Source of the DNA: Phaeosaccion multiseriatum
Taxonomy: Eukaryota > Ochrophyta, other classes
Length of the DNA stretch: 64,000 nt
Reading direction: 5' to 3'
NCBI GenBank assembly: GCA_965112735.1
Contig: OZ218957.1
Coordinates: forward strand, 2,108,001 to 2,172,000
The position numbers and the translations under genes are program-made. This document shows, piece after piece, positions 10,453 through 23,951 of the stretch (position 1 is its first letter; every line of letters begins with the position of its first letter). The notes beneath the pieces are model-generated. The model was not told where the DNA came from. It was given only the letters and a program-made list of their open reading frames with translations, and ran no database searches.

Positions 10453-13400
10453 ATGCGTCGGCTGCAGCACGTCGTCGCCGCCCCCTCTATTTCGAACCTC
10501 ACTCCGCGGAAGGTGACCTTGAGTTGGAGGGTGCCAAACACGCTGTGGGTTCAGAACCTTCCTCAACCCTCCACTTCCTCTGCTTCTGCATCAGCTTCTT
10601 CTCCATCCCGTCAGCGGCGACCGCTGCAAAAGTCGTCCATCGACGAGCGGAACGATAGCGAGGAGGGTAATGAAGGACAAGGACAAGGGGAAGCGCGAGA
10701 AGGAGAAAAACCACTGGGGGGGGGTAACGAAGGCCCGACTGCGGTCAACGCGAAGGGAGTAGAGGCCACCGAGGACACAGGCCGGATTCGCATCCGAATT
10801 CGAGCAGACGATAAAGCATCGCAGGCAGAAAAGGAAGCGGAGAAGGAAGAGGAGAGGCGTCGACAGGCGCGGGCTTGCTTTGAGCCCAGCGAGACGGACG
10901 CAACAGATGGGGCGGTGGGATCCGACGACGACGTGTGGAACAGCCCTGGAGAGGACAGAGATGAGATGGACCAGTGGTTGGAGGACGGAGACGAAGATGA
11001 TGACGATGACGAGGATGATGACGACGGTGCGGATGGAGTGGATGGTGGGAGTGGGAGACTCGCGGTCAAGTCAGCGGTAGATGCGTCGGTGGGAGGTGGA
11101 GTTGGAGGAGGTGGACCCATTGGAGACGAAGGCGGATGGAGAAGCGGCGAGAGGCGAGCAAGAGGAGGAGCAGGGGCGCTGGAGGAGGAGCAAGAGCAAG
11201 ATGAAGAGGATGGGGAGTGGGACCTTGACGTTGACGCGAGTTTCGCGCCAAGGAACACTAGCAAGGGCAGTGGTGCGCTACTGCCCAGGACCCCGTCAAA
11301 CGTCCGCAGAGACTGGCGCACGGGCCACGAGTCGTTTGACATTGACGAGGTACGGCTGCAGAGCTGTGCGTGCTCCTGTCAAATGTGCGTCAGGGGAGAA
11401 GATCACCACGGCAGGGCCCAGCAGCAGCAGCAGCAGCAGTTGGTGGTACAACAGGCGGAAGATGGTGGCGACGGCGACAAAAGTGGCAGCCACGGTGGTG
11501 GTGGTGGTGGTGGTGGTGGTGGTGGTGGTGGTAGTAGTGGTGTCAGTATCACTGGGTGCCCTTGTCACAGCAGCTCTCTGGAGCTGGGCATTCCCATGAG
11601 CAGCTGCTGGCAGACGGTGCAACCCTCCTCTCAGAGTCAGGGCAACAAGAAGGGGTGCAATCAAGTGGCGCTTACAGAGCCCAACGCCGTCACCTATTAC
11701 CGCCTGGTCATGCGGGCGACGGAGCGGGGGGGGTCTGCAGCAGTTGGTGATACAGCAGCATTTGCCTCGAGCCCAGGCCGGGAGCGGGACCCCCACACAA
11801 GGAGGCCGCGGACAATGCAGTCTCCACCGGGGCGGCAGCGCGGCGGCAAGAAAGGCATAGAGAGTGCAGAGGGTGCTGCGCCTTCAACTGCTGGTGGTGG
11901 TCGTGGTGGAGGAGGAGCAGGAGGAGAGAACAGCACGTCTGCCCGGTCGGGGTCGGCTCCAGTAGTGCGCAAGAGACCAGACACAACAGCAGCAAGAGCA
12001 GCCGCAGGAGCAGGAGCAGAAGTGGTGCGGTCGGTGCTTTGGCTCTCCTCTCCTCCGGCCTTTGTGGTGAGCAAGCCTCTCGCTCCCCGGATCCTCGGTC
12101 TAGGGAAGGCAGTTATGCTTGCATGGGACCCGCCCGCCCACCTTAACTGCTCAGAGGCGCTGCAGTTCATCTTGGAGCAGGAGCAAGTTGGCGGGACAGG
12201 GGGGCGCGGAGGAAGAGGAGGAGGAGGAGGAGGAGGAGGAGGAGGCGGAGGAGGCGGAGGAGGAGGAGGAGGAGGAGGAGGAGGAGGAGGAGGCGGAGGA
12301 GGAGGAGGAGGAGGAGGAGGAGGAGGAGGAGGAGGAGGAGGAGAAGGAGGAGGAGGGGGAGGAGGAGGAGGAGGAGAAGGAGGAGGAGGAAATCGATTCA
12401 GTGCCACGCTGGAGCTTACCAACACATTAAGCACAGATGCAAATGGAACCATCAGCGGTGGTGGTGATGGAGGAGGAGGAGGAGGAGGAGGAGGAGGAGG
12501 AGAAGGAGGAGGAGGAGGAGGAGGAGGAGGAGGAGGAGGAGGAGGAGGAGGAGGAGAAGCAGCAGCAGGAGGAGGAGGAGGAGGAGGTGGTGGTGGTGGT
12601 GGTGGTGGAGGAGGAGGGGGAGGAGGGTTCGCAGCTCGGTTGGCGGTGCACGTCGGGCATCGCTGCTGGTACATGGCCTCGGGACTTGTGGCCGATGCGG
12701 TCTATCGCTGGAGACTAATTGTGGTACATGAAGGAGGTCGGAGTGTGGAGGGAGACTGGGCCTCGCATGACACGCACATACCGCAGCCCGAGTGCAAAGA
12801 GGCGGGTGGGGAGAGAGGCCTTCTGCTGAGGCTGTACACACCTGAGCAGGCCAAGGAGGAGGAAGCAGAGGACGGGGCGGAGAAGGGCGAAGGGGAACAA
12901 GGAGGAGGAGGAGGAGGAGGAGGAGGAGGAGGAGGAGGAGGAGGAGGAGGAGGAGGAGGAGGAGGAGGAGGAGGAGGAGGAGGAGGAGGAGGAGGAGGAG
13001 GAGGAGGAGGAGGAGGAGGAGGAGGAGGAGGAGGAGGAGGAGGAGGAGGAGGAGTAGGAGGAGGAGGAGGAGGAGGAGGAGGAGGAGGAGGAGGAGGAGG
13101 AGGAGGAGGAGAGGGAGGAGAAGGACGAGGAGGGAAGAGGCAACCGCCAGTGGTGCAGCATCGAGTGGAGACCCAAGACTCTCAGGGCAGATGGGGTTTA
13201 CTCTACGAAGGGACCAAAGACGAAGTGTCCATCCAGGGCATCACGCGGAACACCGTGTGTCGATTCCGTGTGTCCAGCACGGTGCACATGGAGGGCCTGA
13301 GGCGCGTCGCCATTCGGGGCGTGAAGCACCAACGGGTGCCCTCCTCTGTGGGGGAGGTGTGTCTCTCCGGCAGCAGCGGTGGCGGCGGTATGGGTGGTAG

Positions 13401-14574
13401 TGGCAGCGGTGCCAATGGTGGCAGCAGTATGAGCGCAACCATGGCAGGGCATACTACTACCACTCCATTATCTTCTTCTTCACTGACGCTGACCCTGGCA
13501 CAACGCAGACTGCGCCACCACCTTGTGGAGCACTTGCGTCTTCTCCGGCGGCGGGCGGGCTACACAGTGGTGGATGCAACCCCGACACAGACGGGCAGAG
13601 AGAGCACTCAGCTTCGAGACCCTGCGACAGGAGGGGTTGTTGAATTTGTAACGGGTACTTCGGCCCCCCTTGAGCTGCTGGGCACGCCCCCGGTGGCCAA
13701 GGTTGCTTCCTATGTGAGTTTGCAGGGCCTCTGTAGTAAGGTCTGGTGGGATGCGCCGGCCTATCACTGCTGCCCCCAGAACAAACAGGTTGGAGGGGGT
13801 GGAGGAGGAGGAGGAGGGGAAGGAGGAGGAGGAGGAGGAGGAGGAGGAGGAGGAGGAGGAGGAGGTGGAGGAGGAGGAGGAGGAGGAGGAGGAGGAGGAG
13901 TAGGAGGAGGAGGAGAAGGAGAAGGAGAAGGAGAAGGAGGAGGTGGAGGGGGAGGAGGAGGAAGCTTTGTGACGAATGGGCGTACGATCGAAGCGCAACA
14001 TCAAAACTCCTGCCTTTCCAATAGGTCAGCAAAGACGCTTCGCTCAGCGCACTCGAAGGCCCTCAGCACCACAAGGGGGGGGAACAGCAGCAGTAATAGC
14101 AGGGCGGGATCGGCGATAGGGTCAGCAGTTGGTGGTACAGCAGGCGGGGGAAGGCTCACAGATGGCAGCTTCATGACCACCAAGACCGACACGACTGCGA
14201 CAGGAGGGGGAGGAGGACAGGGAGGAGGAGCAGCAGGAGGAGACAATACGACGGGAGGGGGTGTGGGGGGGTGTACGGGTGCGACTGCGAGTGCGAGTGG
14301 GGCGAGTGTGAGTGGTGTGGGCCTCCCCTGCTACCTACTGGAAGTATTCGACCCCCGCGTCGACAATTGGGAGGCGGTGCACTTCGGTCGTCGGCCCTGG
14401 TGCGACCTCCGCTTGGCCAAGGCCGAGGCCGGGTTCGAACCCTCGGCTGCGTACCTCTTGCAGCTCAGCACGCGTGCCCTTCAGGGGCAGAAGTCCAGCA
14501 GTTCTCTAAGCTGCCTCGTTACCGCTCCCATGGCGCCGATTCTGCAGGTGTGTGCGTGTCTGTGTGTATGTGTC

Positions 14575-14606
<32 letters not shown>

Positions 14607-15928
14607 CATGCGTGAGCGTATGTGCGTGTGTGCGTGCGTGTGTGTGCGTGCGTGTGTGTGCGTGCGTGCATGCGTGTGTGCGTGCGTGTATGTATACTTA
14701 TGATCATTTCATCATAACTATCTCCCCTCCCCCTCCCCCTCCCCTCCCCTCCCCTCCTCTCCCCCCCCAGGTGAAGGAACGCCCCGGGGGTGGACGTGTA
14801 ATCCTCAACGTCTCCTGGAGCTCTCGCATCAGCCCCCATCACCTTCCCTTCTGGTACCCCTTACCTAATGTTACGTGCGTGGTGGAAATGGCACGCTGCA
14901 AGGACATTGACGCAAGAGAGCCCGGAGCGAGAAGCCTCTCAACCTCCACGTGGACAGGTCGCAGCAGCAGCACAAGAGAGAGTGACATCTTCCTCCCCAT
15001 CTGGAAGGGCGTGGCAGGGGAGGCGAGTTGTGTAACGCCCACGCTCAACCCCGGGGCAATTTACGGTTTCCGCATCCGCGTGGAGAGCTCTGCGGGAGTC
15101 GCGCTGTCGAGAATAGCCACGTATCAGGTAAGATGAGGTGTTGGGAGAGGGGGAGGGACAGGGGGGGGGGGCGGGGAGGGAAGGGAGGAGGCAGGGGGAG
15201 GGGAGGGGAGGGAGGGACGGACGGAGAGAAGTACCCGACGCTTGGAAGAGGAGGGGCTCTGCTCTAGCTCGTCCTACGCAATAGTGCATATAGTTCGCAG
15301 ATGGCGGGCACCCTCTTATCATGCTCACACCATCCAACTTCACATATGCTAAAAGACCGAAACTATGAGGTCAAAGAAGGCTCTCCTCTCTCTCCGAACC
15401 TTCCCTGACCCGGCCTCCCTCCCTGCTATGCCTGTATACCTCTACATCGGCTCCCTCCCTCCCTCCCTCCCTCCCTCCCTCCCTCCCTCCCTCCCTCCCT
15501 CCCTCCCTCCCTCCCTCCCTCCCTCCCTCCCTCCCTCCCTCCCTCCCTCCCTCCCTCCCTCCCTCCCTCCCTCCCTCCCTCCCTCCCTCCCTCCCTCCCT
15601 CCCTCCCTCCCTCCCTCCCTCCCTCCCTCCCTCCCTCCCTCCCTCCCTCCCTCCCTCCCTCCCTCCCTCCCTCCCTCCCTCCCTCCCTCCCTCCCTGCCT
15701 CCCTCCCTCCCTCCCTTGTACTCTCTCTCTCACACACAAACGCATCCCCACATACACACACGCACGCACACACACGCGTGCACTCACATGCACACCCACC
15801 CACCCAACCACACACACACGCACGCACGCACACACGCACGCACACACACACACACACACACACATACACGCACATACACACACACGCGCACGCGCACACT
15901 GCACATACACGCACACGCGCGCACGCAC

Positions 15929-15967
<39 letters not shown>

Positions 15968-18796
15968 TACACACACACATGCCCATGCGCACGCACTCGC
16001 GCACTACAGCCCATCCTTGTAGCGCCACCCATGACTTTAGGCCTAACGGCAAGCATTGCCAAGTTCACCTCTGCGAGAGGCAAGACTTCACACTGTCTGC
16101 GTGTGTCGTGGGCTCCTCCTGTCGACCGTTACATAATCGGAAGCCTCATTGAGCGTTACGATGTGCAAGTCAGAAGACCGGTGTCGGTGTCAGGACGGTC
16201 GGTGTCTCGCAGCAGCCGGGCGGGTAGTAGCAAGGGCAGTAGCAAGGAGTACCAGAGAGCGGCGAAGCAGCGGCGGCGGCAGACTCAAAGACTGAGGGAC
16301 CTGCAGGGAGGAAGCAATAATGAAGAAGACGATGATGATGATGAAACCGCGGAAGATGACGACGAGGAGGCGGAGGATGGGATAACGGAAGCGGGGGAAG
16401 ACGACGACGAGGAGGTGGAGGAGGAGGAGGAGGAGAACGAGGAGGAGGAGGAGGAGGAACCGGACCTAGAGAGTGCCAGTAGCGGCCGCTGGAGCTCATG
16501 GAGTATGCTCAACACCCGTCTAGGGGCCTTTTCTGTCGATGATCCGAACACCCTCGGGGAGTTCGACGGGCGTCTCCAGTATCGTGTGCGAGGGCGAGGA
16601 AAGGGCGGCACTGGGCCTTGGAGTAAGATGCTGACGGTCGACTTGGGCTCCTTTCTACCGCCGGCGGTGCGGAGTGCTCAAGCCGAGGGTGGCAACGCAT
16701 GGAGACTGCGGCAGTTTGAGCAGACTCGGCAGTTTCAGGAGGAGCAGCGGGAGAGGAGACTCGCCCTGGCAGACAGGAAGAAGAGGGGTAGGGGCAGCGG
16801 CTCCCTCGCCCTGACTCAGCCTCGCAGTGCCACGGGAAGAGGAGGTGGTGGAGGTGGGGGCGGATTGAGCAGCGAGGGGCTGGCTGCGGCGTACGGGGCA
16901 ACGGCACCACCTTCACAGATGGCGGCCGGGCAAAGGTCCTTCGCGTGTTCGGCATCCTTGTCGTCGTCTCTGTCAGCCGCTTCGCCGCAGCCGCACCACA
17001 CCATTTCTTTTGTCGACGATGCACCCGGTGCACACGGCACCTCTTCTTCTTGTTGTTCTTCTCGCCACCGCCCCACGCGGCCGAAGGAATCTCTTTTTAC
17101 GCGCGGGTCGGCGCACTTCCTCCAGTCGGACAAGAGGGGCGGAGGAGGGAGCGGGGGAATCTTGATGCCGTCGGCCTCCTTCCGGTCCTTGGCGTCAGGA
17201 CAAGGTCAAGACGGCATGGGGGAGAGGCAGGAGACGTTGCTGGACCTTGAGGATTTGGAGGCTACCTTCGTCGGGGAGGAGGGGGGGGGAGGGCGGGGTG
17301 GCAGCAAGACCAGCAGGGGAGGAGGGAGGGGGCGAGGGCGACCAGGAAGCAACAGTAACAGCAACAGCAAGAAGAAGAAGAAGAAGAAGGGGATCCACGA
17401 CGGAATGTTCAGCGACAGCGACAGCAGCGGGGAGGAGGAGGGCGAGGACGAAGACAACGACGAGAAGGACGACGACGAGGACGACGAGGAGGAGGATGAG
17501 GTATTCGATGAAGCGGACGTGCAGGAGGCAGCAGCAGCGGGCTTCAACCTCGTCCCTCCTGACATGCTCGCTCATGTACTGCGTGAGTTTGCATTCCCTG
17601 TGAACAGAGCCCTTGTCGCCTCCATTCTGCGCAAGGCGGATATGAAAGAGGTGCAGGGGTCGCGAAGAGGGTTGCGGCAGGAGCTCAGGGCAGAGGGCAT
17701 CGAGGTGGTCACGTGAGTGTAGAGCTCGATTGGGTCTGAGTGATGTGGGACTGGAGGCTCGAGCTCGACGGAAGGATCCCTCTGGTTTCTGTCGTTGTCG
17801 CTCTCTTACTCTCTCGCTCTGTAGCTCTCTCTCTCGTGTGCTCGCTCGCTCGCTCTTTCACACATATACACACACACACACTCTCTCTCTCTTTCTCTCT
17901 TTCTCTCACTCTCTTTCCATTGCATTTGCTCTCCTTATTCCCTCCTATCTACTTGCTTGCCTCGCAGATGGAAGAGTTACCTCAGAGAGGCCGCCAGGCG
18001 GCGTGCTGAGGAGGCTGCAGCAATGTGCGAGTCAGTCATTTCTCTTCAATCAATGGGACCAGACAAAAGGTTCGCGATGGGGTCCACCACCACCACTGCT
18101 GCCTCAATTGACGAGGGCAGTGGCAGAAGAGACCGACACAGAAGGAGAGGCTCGGCTCCCACCATCGATCTTGGGGGCGAGCAAGACGAGGATGAGAAGA
18201 AGGGCCTGACGAAGCGAGCACAGACCTTCCAATTGGGGGCGGGGAGGAGGAGCGGCAGCGGCAGCGGAGGTGGTCACGGGAATTATAGGCAACAGCGCAA
18301 GGCAAGTCCACCCTCACTCGCCTCTACGTGGGCTCCGGCTCCGACGACGACCTCCTCTGGGCTTCCGAGTCGAGGTGAAGCTTATCCTCTGGGAAGCCCC
18401 TCCTCCCCCTCCTCTCCTCCTCTTCTCCGAGGGGGTACGCGGGCCGAGGCCTTTGCGCGGGCCATGGACGATGGGCAGAGGCAAGACGGAGCCGAGCAGA
18501 AGCAGCAGAAGCAGAAGCAGCAGATGGCACATCGTAGTGGTGTAGCTGCGGTTCGGCGCCCATCAACGACGCCTGCTGGAGGAGGAGGAGGAGGAGGAGG
18601 AGGAGGAGGAGCGCGAGGAGTTGGTGCTCCGGCCACAACAGCTGCAATGACGACGAAGACCACCACCCTCGATTTGAAAAGGGCGTACTGCTCCTCTCCC
18701 ATAAAGGTTGTTCGAGCGGGGCTGTACTCACCCACTAAGCGTTCGGGGGGGGGTGGGCACTCGGCGGAGGAGGCGAGGGTGGGAGCAGGGGGGTGA
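10453..18796 (+). CDS. giant fibronectin-III-like protein with poly-Gly tracts
   Basis: Exons are 10453(or earlier)-14547, 14771-15127, 16010-17712 and 17968-18796, with in-phase joins giving about 2,327 aa. Segments fit fibronectin type III-like beta sandwiches: [17 protein letters not shown] near the start, a segment at 12640-12740 ending [23 protein letters not shown] with [16 protein letters not shown] in exon 2, and [11 protein letters not shown] with [12 protein letters not shown] in exon 3. Between them lie acidic stretches (about 10980-11030 and 16320-16460) and four long (GGA)n arrays all translated as glycine. The tail is Ser/Arg-rich and basic. No signal peptide or membrane helix is evident, so an intracellular scaffold is possible, but function is unknown. 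The first exon start is uncertain: a CTGCAG acceptor-like string sits just inside the ATG at 10453, so 5' exons may be missed. Confidence 0.7.
12210..12391 (+). repeat. coding (GGA)n array 1 (poly-Gly)
   Basis: A GGA-rich trinucleotide array in the frame that encodes glycine, with occasional GGC and GAA codons. Confidence 0.9.
12458..12629 (+). repeat. coding (GGA/GGT)n array 2 (poly-Gly)
   Basis: GGA and then GGT triplets encode glycine, broken by one GAAGCAGCAGCA (Glu-Ala) island. Confidence 0.9.
12900..13130 (+). repeat. coding (GGA)n array 3 (poly-Gly, longest)
   Basis: About 70 consecutive GGA codons with a single GTA (Val) interruption near 13053. It is the longest of the four arrays. 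Confidence 0.9.
13795..13965 (+). repeat. coding (GGA)n array 4 (poly-Gly)
   Basis: GGA triplets with GGT and GAA interruptions continue the glycine frame of the same exon. Confidence 0.9.
14548..14696 (+). repeat. (GT)n microsatellite, intron 1 of FnIII gene
   Basis: A GT-rich run begins directly at the splice donor that follows ATTCTGCAG. Confidence 0.85.
15450..15717 (+). repeat. (CCCT)n array about 270 bp, FnIII intron 2
   Basis: An almost perfect CCCT tetranucleotide tract gives artefactual open frames in several phases on both strands. Confidence 0.95.
15731..15985 (+). repeat. (CA)n array, FnIII intron 2
   Basis: CA dinucleotides mixed with CG steps and short GCAC units precede the exon 3 acceptor. 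Confidence 0.9.
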
Positions 18797-19314
18797 GGCG
18801 TGAGGGAGGGAAGGGAGGAGTGGGGAGAGTGTACATGCATATGAGGTAGTTGGGGAGTTGGGGGGGGGGGGGAGGGGGTAGAAGAAGGAAGGAAGAATGA
18901 AAGACGTTGTGGAGTGGGAGTAATGGAGCGTATGTTTCCGGCAAAGAGTATATATATATTTAGAGCATCTGGGGTCGTACGGGCATACGTCTATGCACTA
19001 CGCGATGTATGTCTGAGCAAGTGGTGGCGGGAGAGCCGTGGCGAAGAAACGTTTTTTGTTTGTTTTTTTCCATCACCTTTCTCGTTTATCGCGTCCATGG
19101 TGTCTACGCATGGGAGTTATTCATCTGTTTATATACTGTATTGATGCTTTTTTTTATATGTTTGTTGTTGTTTTTGCGGTTCCTGTTGATGTTGCTGGTT
19201 GGTGTTGTGACCATTGTAGCTGCCCACTTCTCCTCAAGTTCCGGTCAGCGATCCGCCGCTGCTCTCCTTCTCCTCCTCCTCCTTCTCCTCCTTCTCCTCC
19301 TCCTCCGCTTCCCC
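18797..19314. other. intergenic, convergent 3' ends
   Basis: No gene is supported between the FnIII-like gene stop and the stop of the minus-strand ORF. It contains a G-run at 18855-18875 and T-rich stretches at 19060-19180. Confidence 0.45.
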
Positions 19315-20385
19315 CTACGCCCCAATCTCCGTTTCGCGTCGCCGTCTCTGCCGTACGTGCCAGCGCTGTTGACGCCGTCGATGCCTCTCGTGGTGTGGCG
19401 GAACCAGATGTGGGCCGAGAGTCACGGGACCCGCACACGACACGGTGCCCATGGAGGTGGAGGTGGAGGTGGAGGAGGAGGAGGAGGAGGAGGAGCAGAG
19501 AGAGGTTGTGGAGGAGGAAGTGGTGGTGGAAGATGCGCCTGAGGCCGCTGAAGACGGTGGCCGCCGCTTCGATACCAACGAAGGCCATGCCCTTGAACTC
19601 TCCTCCTTCGCCTCCCCGTACAGCCCTACTGGGCCGCGAGGGCGCTGTTTCCACCTCCCCCGTTGCTGAGCGTAGAGCTTCTGCCGTTGCTCCACCTGGC
19701 GAGGGAGGAAGCTCTGTAGGATACGGGCAAGCCGATCGCTGTGGGGCACGCCTGCCCCGCACCCCGCCGCTAACTCGGACTGCCCCTGCCCGGTCTCCTC
19801 CTCGTCCTCCTCCTCCTGTTCCTGCTGCTGCTTCTGCTTCCCTCCCTCGTCTCCCTCCAGTACGCGCTCGAGTAGCGTCGCGCACAGATGCAGTGTGTAC
19901 TCCCTCTCTGTCAGCCCCGCGGCCAGCTCGAAGGCGGTGAAGGAAGTGGTCATGAGGCGGACATCCTCACGCCTGCTGGCCGTCAAGACCCCGACGCAGC
20001 CTGGATTTAGGAGCGTGTTCATGTGTCCTGAGGTCATGGCTCCTGTGGCTGCCGCTGCCACCCCGTCCCCCGTGGAGTGTGGAGTACTCAAGGGGGAGGG
20101 AGGGGAAGTAGTACCAGTAACAGCAGAAGGACAACGAGCCGCTGCGGTAGAGAGGTGGATGCTTCCCCCCCCTCGATACGATGATGTGGTCCCCCTCGCT
20201 GCTGCCGCTGCTGCTGCTGCATCTCCTACCCGTTCCAGCCCCCGCTGAAGCGAAGTGGCTAGTCTTACGCCCCCCCCTCTCATCTCTCTTGGGCGCACGG
20301 CCAGTTTTAGAAGGAGAGGGGGCTCTTTTGCCTTCTTTGGTGAGACGTCGCACAGATACTGTACAACGGAAGAATGAAAACCCAA
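19315..20385 (-). CDS. uncharacterised single-exon ORF, 356 aa
   Basis: The minus-strand frame is open from an ATG at 20385. The middle is most protein-like: MTTSFTAFELAAGLTEREYT, LCATLLERVLEGDEGG and ARILQSFLPRQVEQRQKLYA. This suggests two amphipathic helical blocks separated by a Gln/Glu-rich linker. The C-terminal third is Ser/Thr and Arg-rich low complexity. I recognise no family. Overlapping plus-strand frames are open too but look like translated repeats. The head-to-head position with the next gene, about 85 bp away, favours a real gene. Confidence 0.45.
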   Translation of the reverse strand: MGFHSSVVQYLCDVSPKKAKEPPLLLKLAVRPREMRGGGVRLATSLQRGLERVGDAAAAAAAARGTTSSYRGGGSIHLSTAAARCPSAVTGTTSPPSPLSTPHSTGDGVAAAATGAMTSGHMNTLLNPGCVGVLTASRREDVRLMTTSFTAFELAAGLTEREYTLHLCATLLERVLEGDEGGKQKQQQEQEEEDEEETGQGQSELAAGCGAGVPHSDRLARILQSFLPRQVEQRQKLYAQQRGRWKQRPRGPVGLYGEAKEESSRAWPSLVSKRRPPSSAASGASSTTTSSSTTSLCSSSSSSSSTSTSTSMGTVSCAGPVTLGPHLVPPHHERHRRRQQRWHVRQRRRRETEIGA

Positions 20386-20450
20386 TGGATAGAGTGGCTG
20401 ATCCCCCCCAAAGGGCCGGGAGTCCGGTTTGAGAAAGTTGAAGTAGCAGG

Positions 20451-20470
20451 TATGTCAACGAAATGAATCG

Positions 20471-20478
<8 letters not shown>
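20451..20478. promoter_or_regulatory. 10-bp palindromic arms between divergent ORFs
   Basis: TATGTCAACG and CGTTGACATA are exact inverted copies around an 8-base centre. They sit between the ATG at 20385 (-) and ATGs at 20471 and 20540 (+). This would suit a dimeric transcription-factor site; no factor is assigned. Confidence 0.4.
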
Positions 20479-23089
<2,611 letters not shown>

Positions 23090-23951
23090 AGGAGGAGAGG
23101 GAGGGAGGGAGGGAGGGAGGGAGGGAGGGAGGGGCGGCGAGAGAGAAGGGAGAAAGGCGGGAGGGAGGGGCGGGGAGAGGGAGGAGAGGAGAAGGACTAA
23201 TCTGTGTCGCGAGTCGCGAGAGGTTTGCTCACGATGAGGGAGAGAGGAAGGGAGGAGAACATCATGGCGAGAGGTCCTGTTGTCCCAACTATGCCCAACT
23301 ATGCCCATTCAGTGAGGGAGGAGGGGGATGAGAGCGATTCAAGCGACAAGTGGAATGGTGGAGAGAGAGAGATAGAGTAAGGATGTGAGTTACTTCGCTG
23401 AGGGGCGAAAGCGTTGCAACGAAGCCAACCAAAAAGTCAAGCTACGAAGAACAGAACAACAGGGTCGGGAGAGAGGGGTCTTGTCCTGCATCTCGCGAGG
23501 ACATGGGAAAGAGGAACTATTACTATTAGGTACGGCGTATGGCAGAATAGAGAAATATAGGTAACGTTACCCTAAGAGAAGAAGATGGGAGGTTTCCTAT
23601 CTTGTGTTTCAATACAGTTTCTGCTTGTTGCAAGACGTCTCCAAGGACTCTCCAAGTACACTTGAGATAAAAGATAGAGCCCCCGAGCTCCATGCGGTAA
23701 GGAAGTAACGCAGCAGCAGCAAACGCCCACCCTTTGGAAACTGCTCCACCTCTCCACCCCTCCACCCCTCCACACCCTGTCACACCCCCTGTCACACCCC
23801 AGCCACACCGTCCCTCTCTCCCAACGAGCTCATAGTGCAGCGGACATAGAGGGGAAGCGAGCACTCCCTCCCAGCACACCACCACCACCAGCAGCACCAG
23901 CAGCAGCAGCAGCAATTGGTGATACAGCAGCAGCACCGCTCAGATAGACCC
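23090..23951. other. intergenic, convergent 3' ends
   Basis: No gene is supported. It contains a (GGGA)n run at 23098-23132, a short CTCCACCC repeat at 23748-23775, and at about 23913 one copy of the dispersed CAGTTGGTG-like motif. Confidence 0.5.

Noticed and set aside
14425-14450. tRNA B-box-like string GGTTCGAACCC
   Set aside because: It lies inside a coding exon of the FnIII-like gene and there is no A-box, acceptor stem or cloverleaf around it.
15450-15985. Long frames with Ser-Leu-Pro-Pro or Arg-Glu-Gly-Gly periodicity
   Set aside because: They are translations of the intronic (CCCT)n and (CA)n arrays, flanked by clear splice sites of the FnIII-like gene.
19038-19940. Plus-strand 300-codon frame
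   Set aside because: It is dominated by Pro/Arg/Trp runs from repeats; the overlapping minus-strand frame has more protein-like segments.
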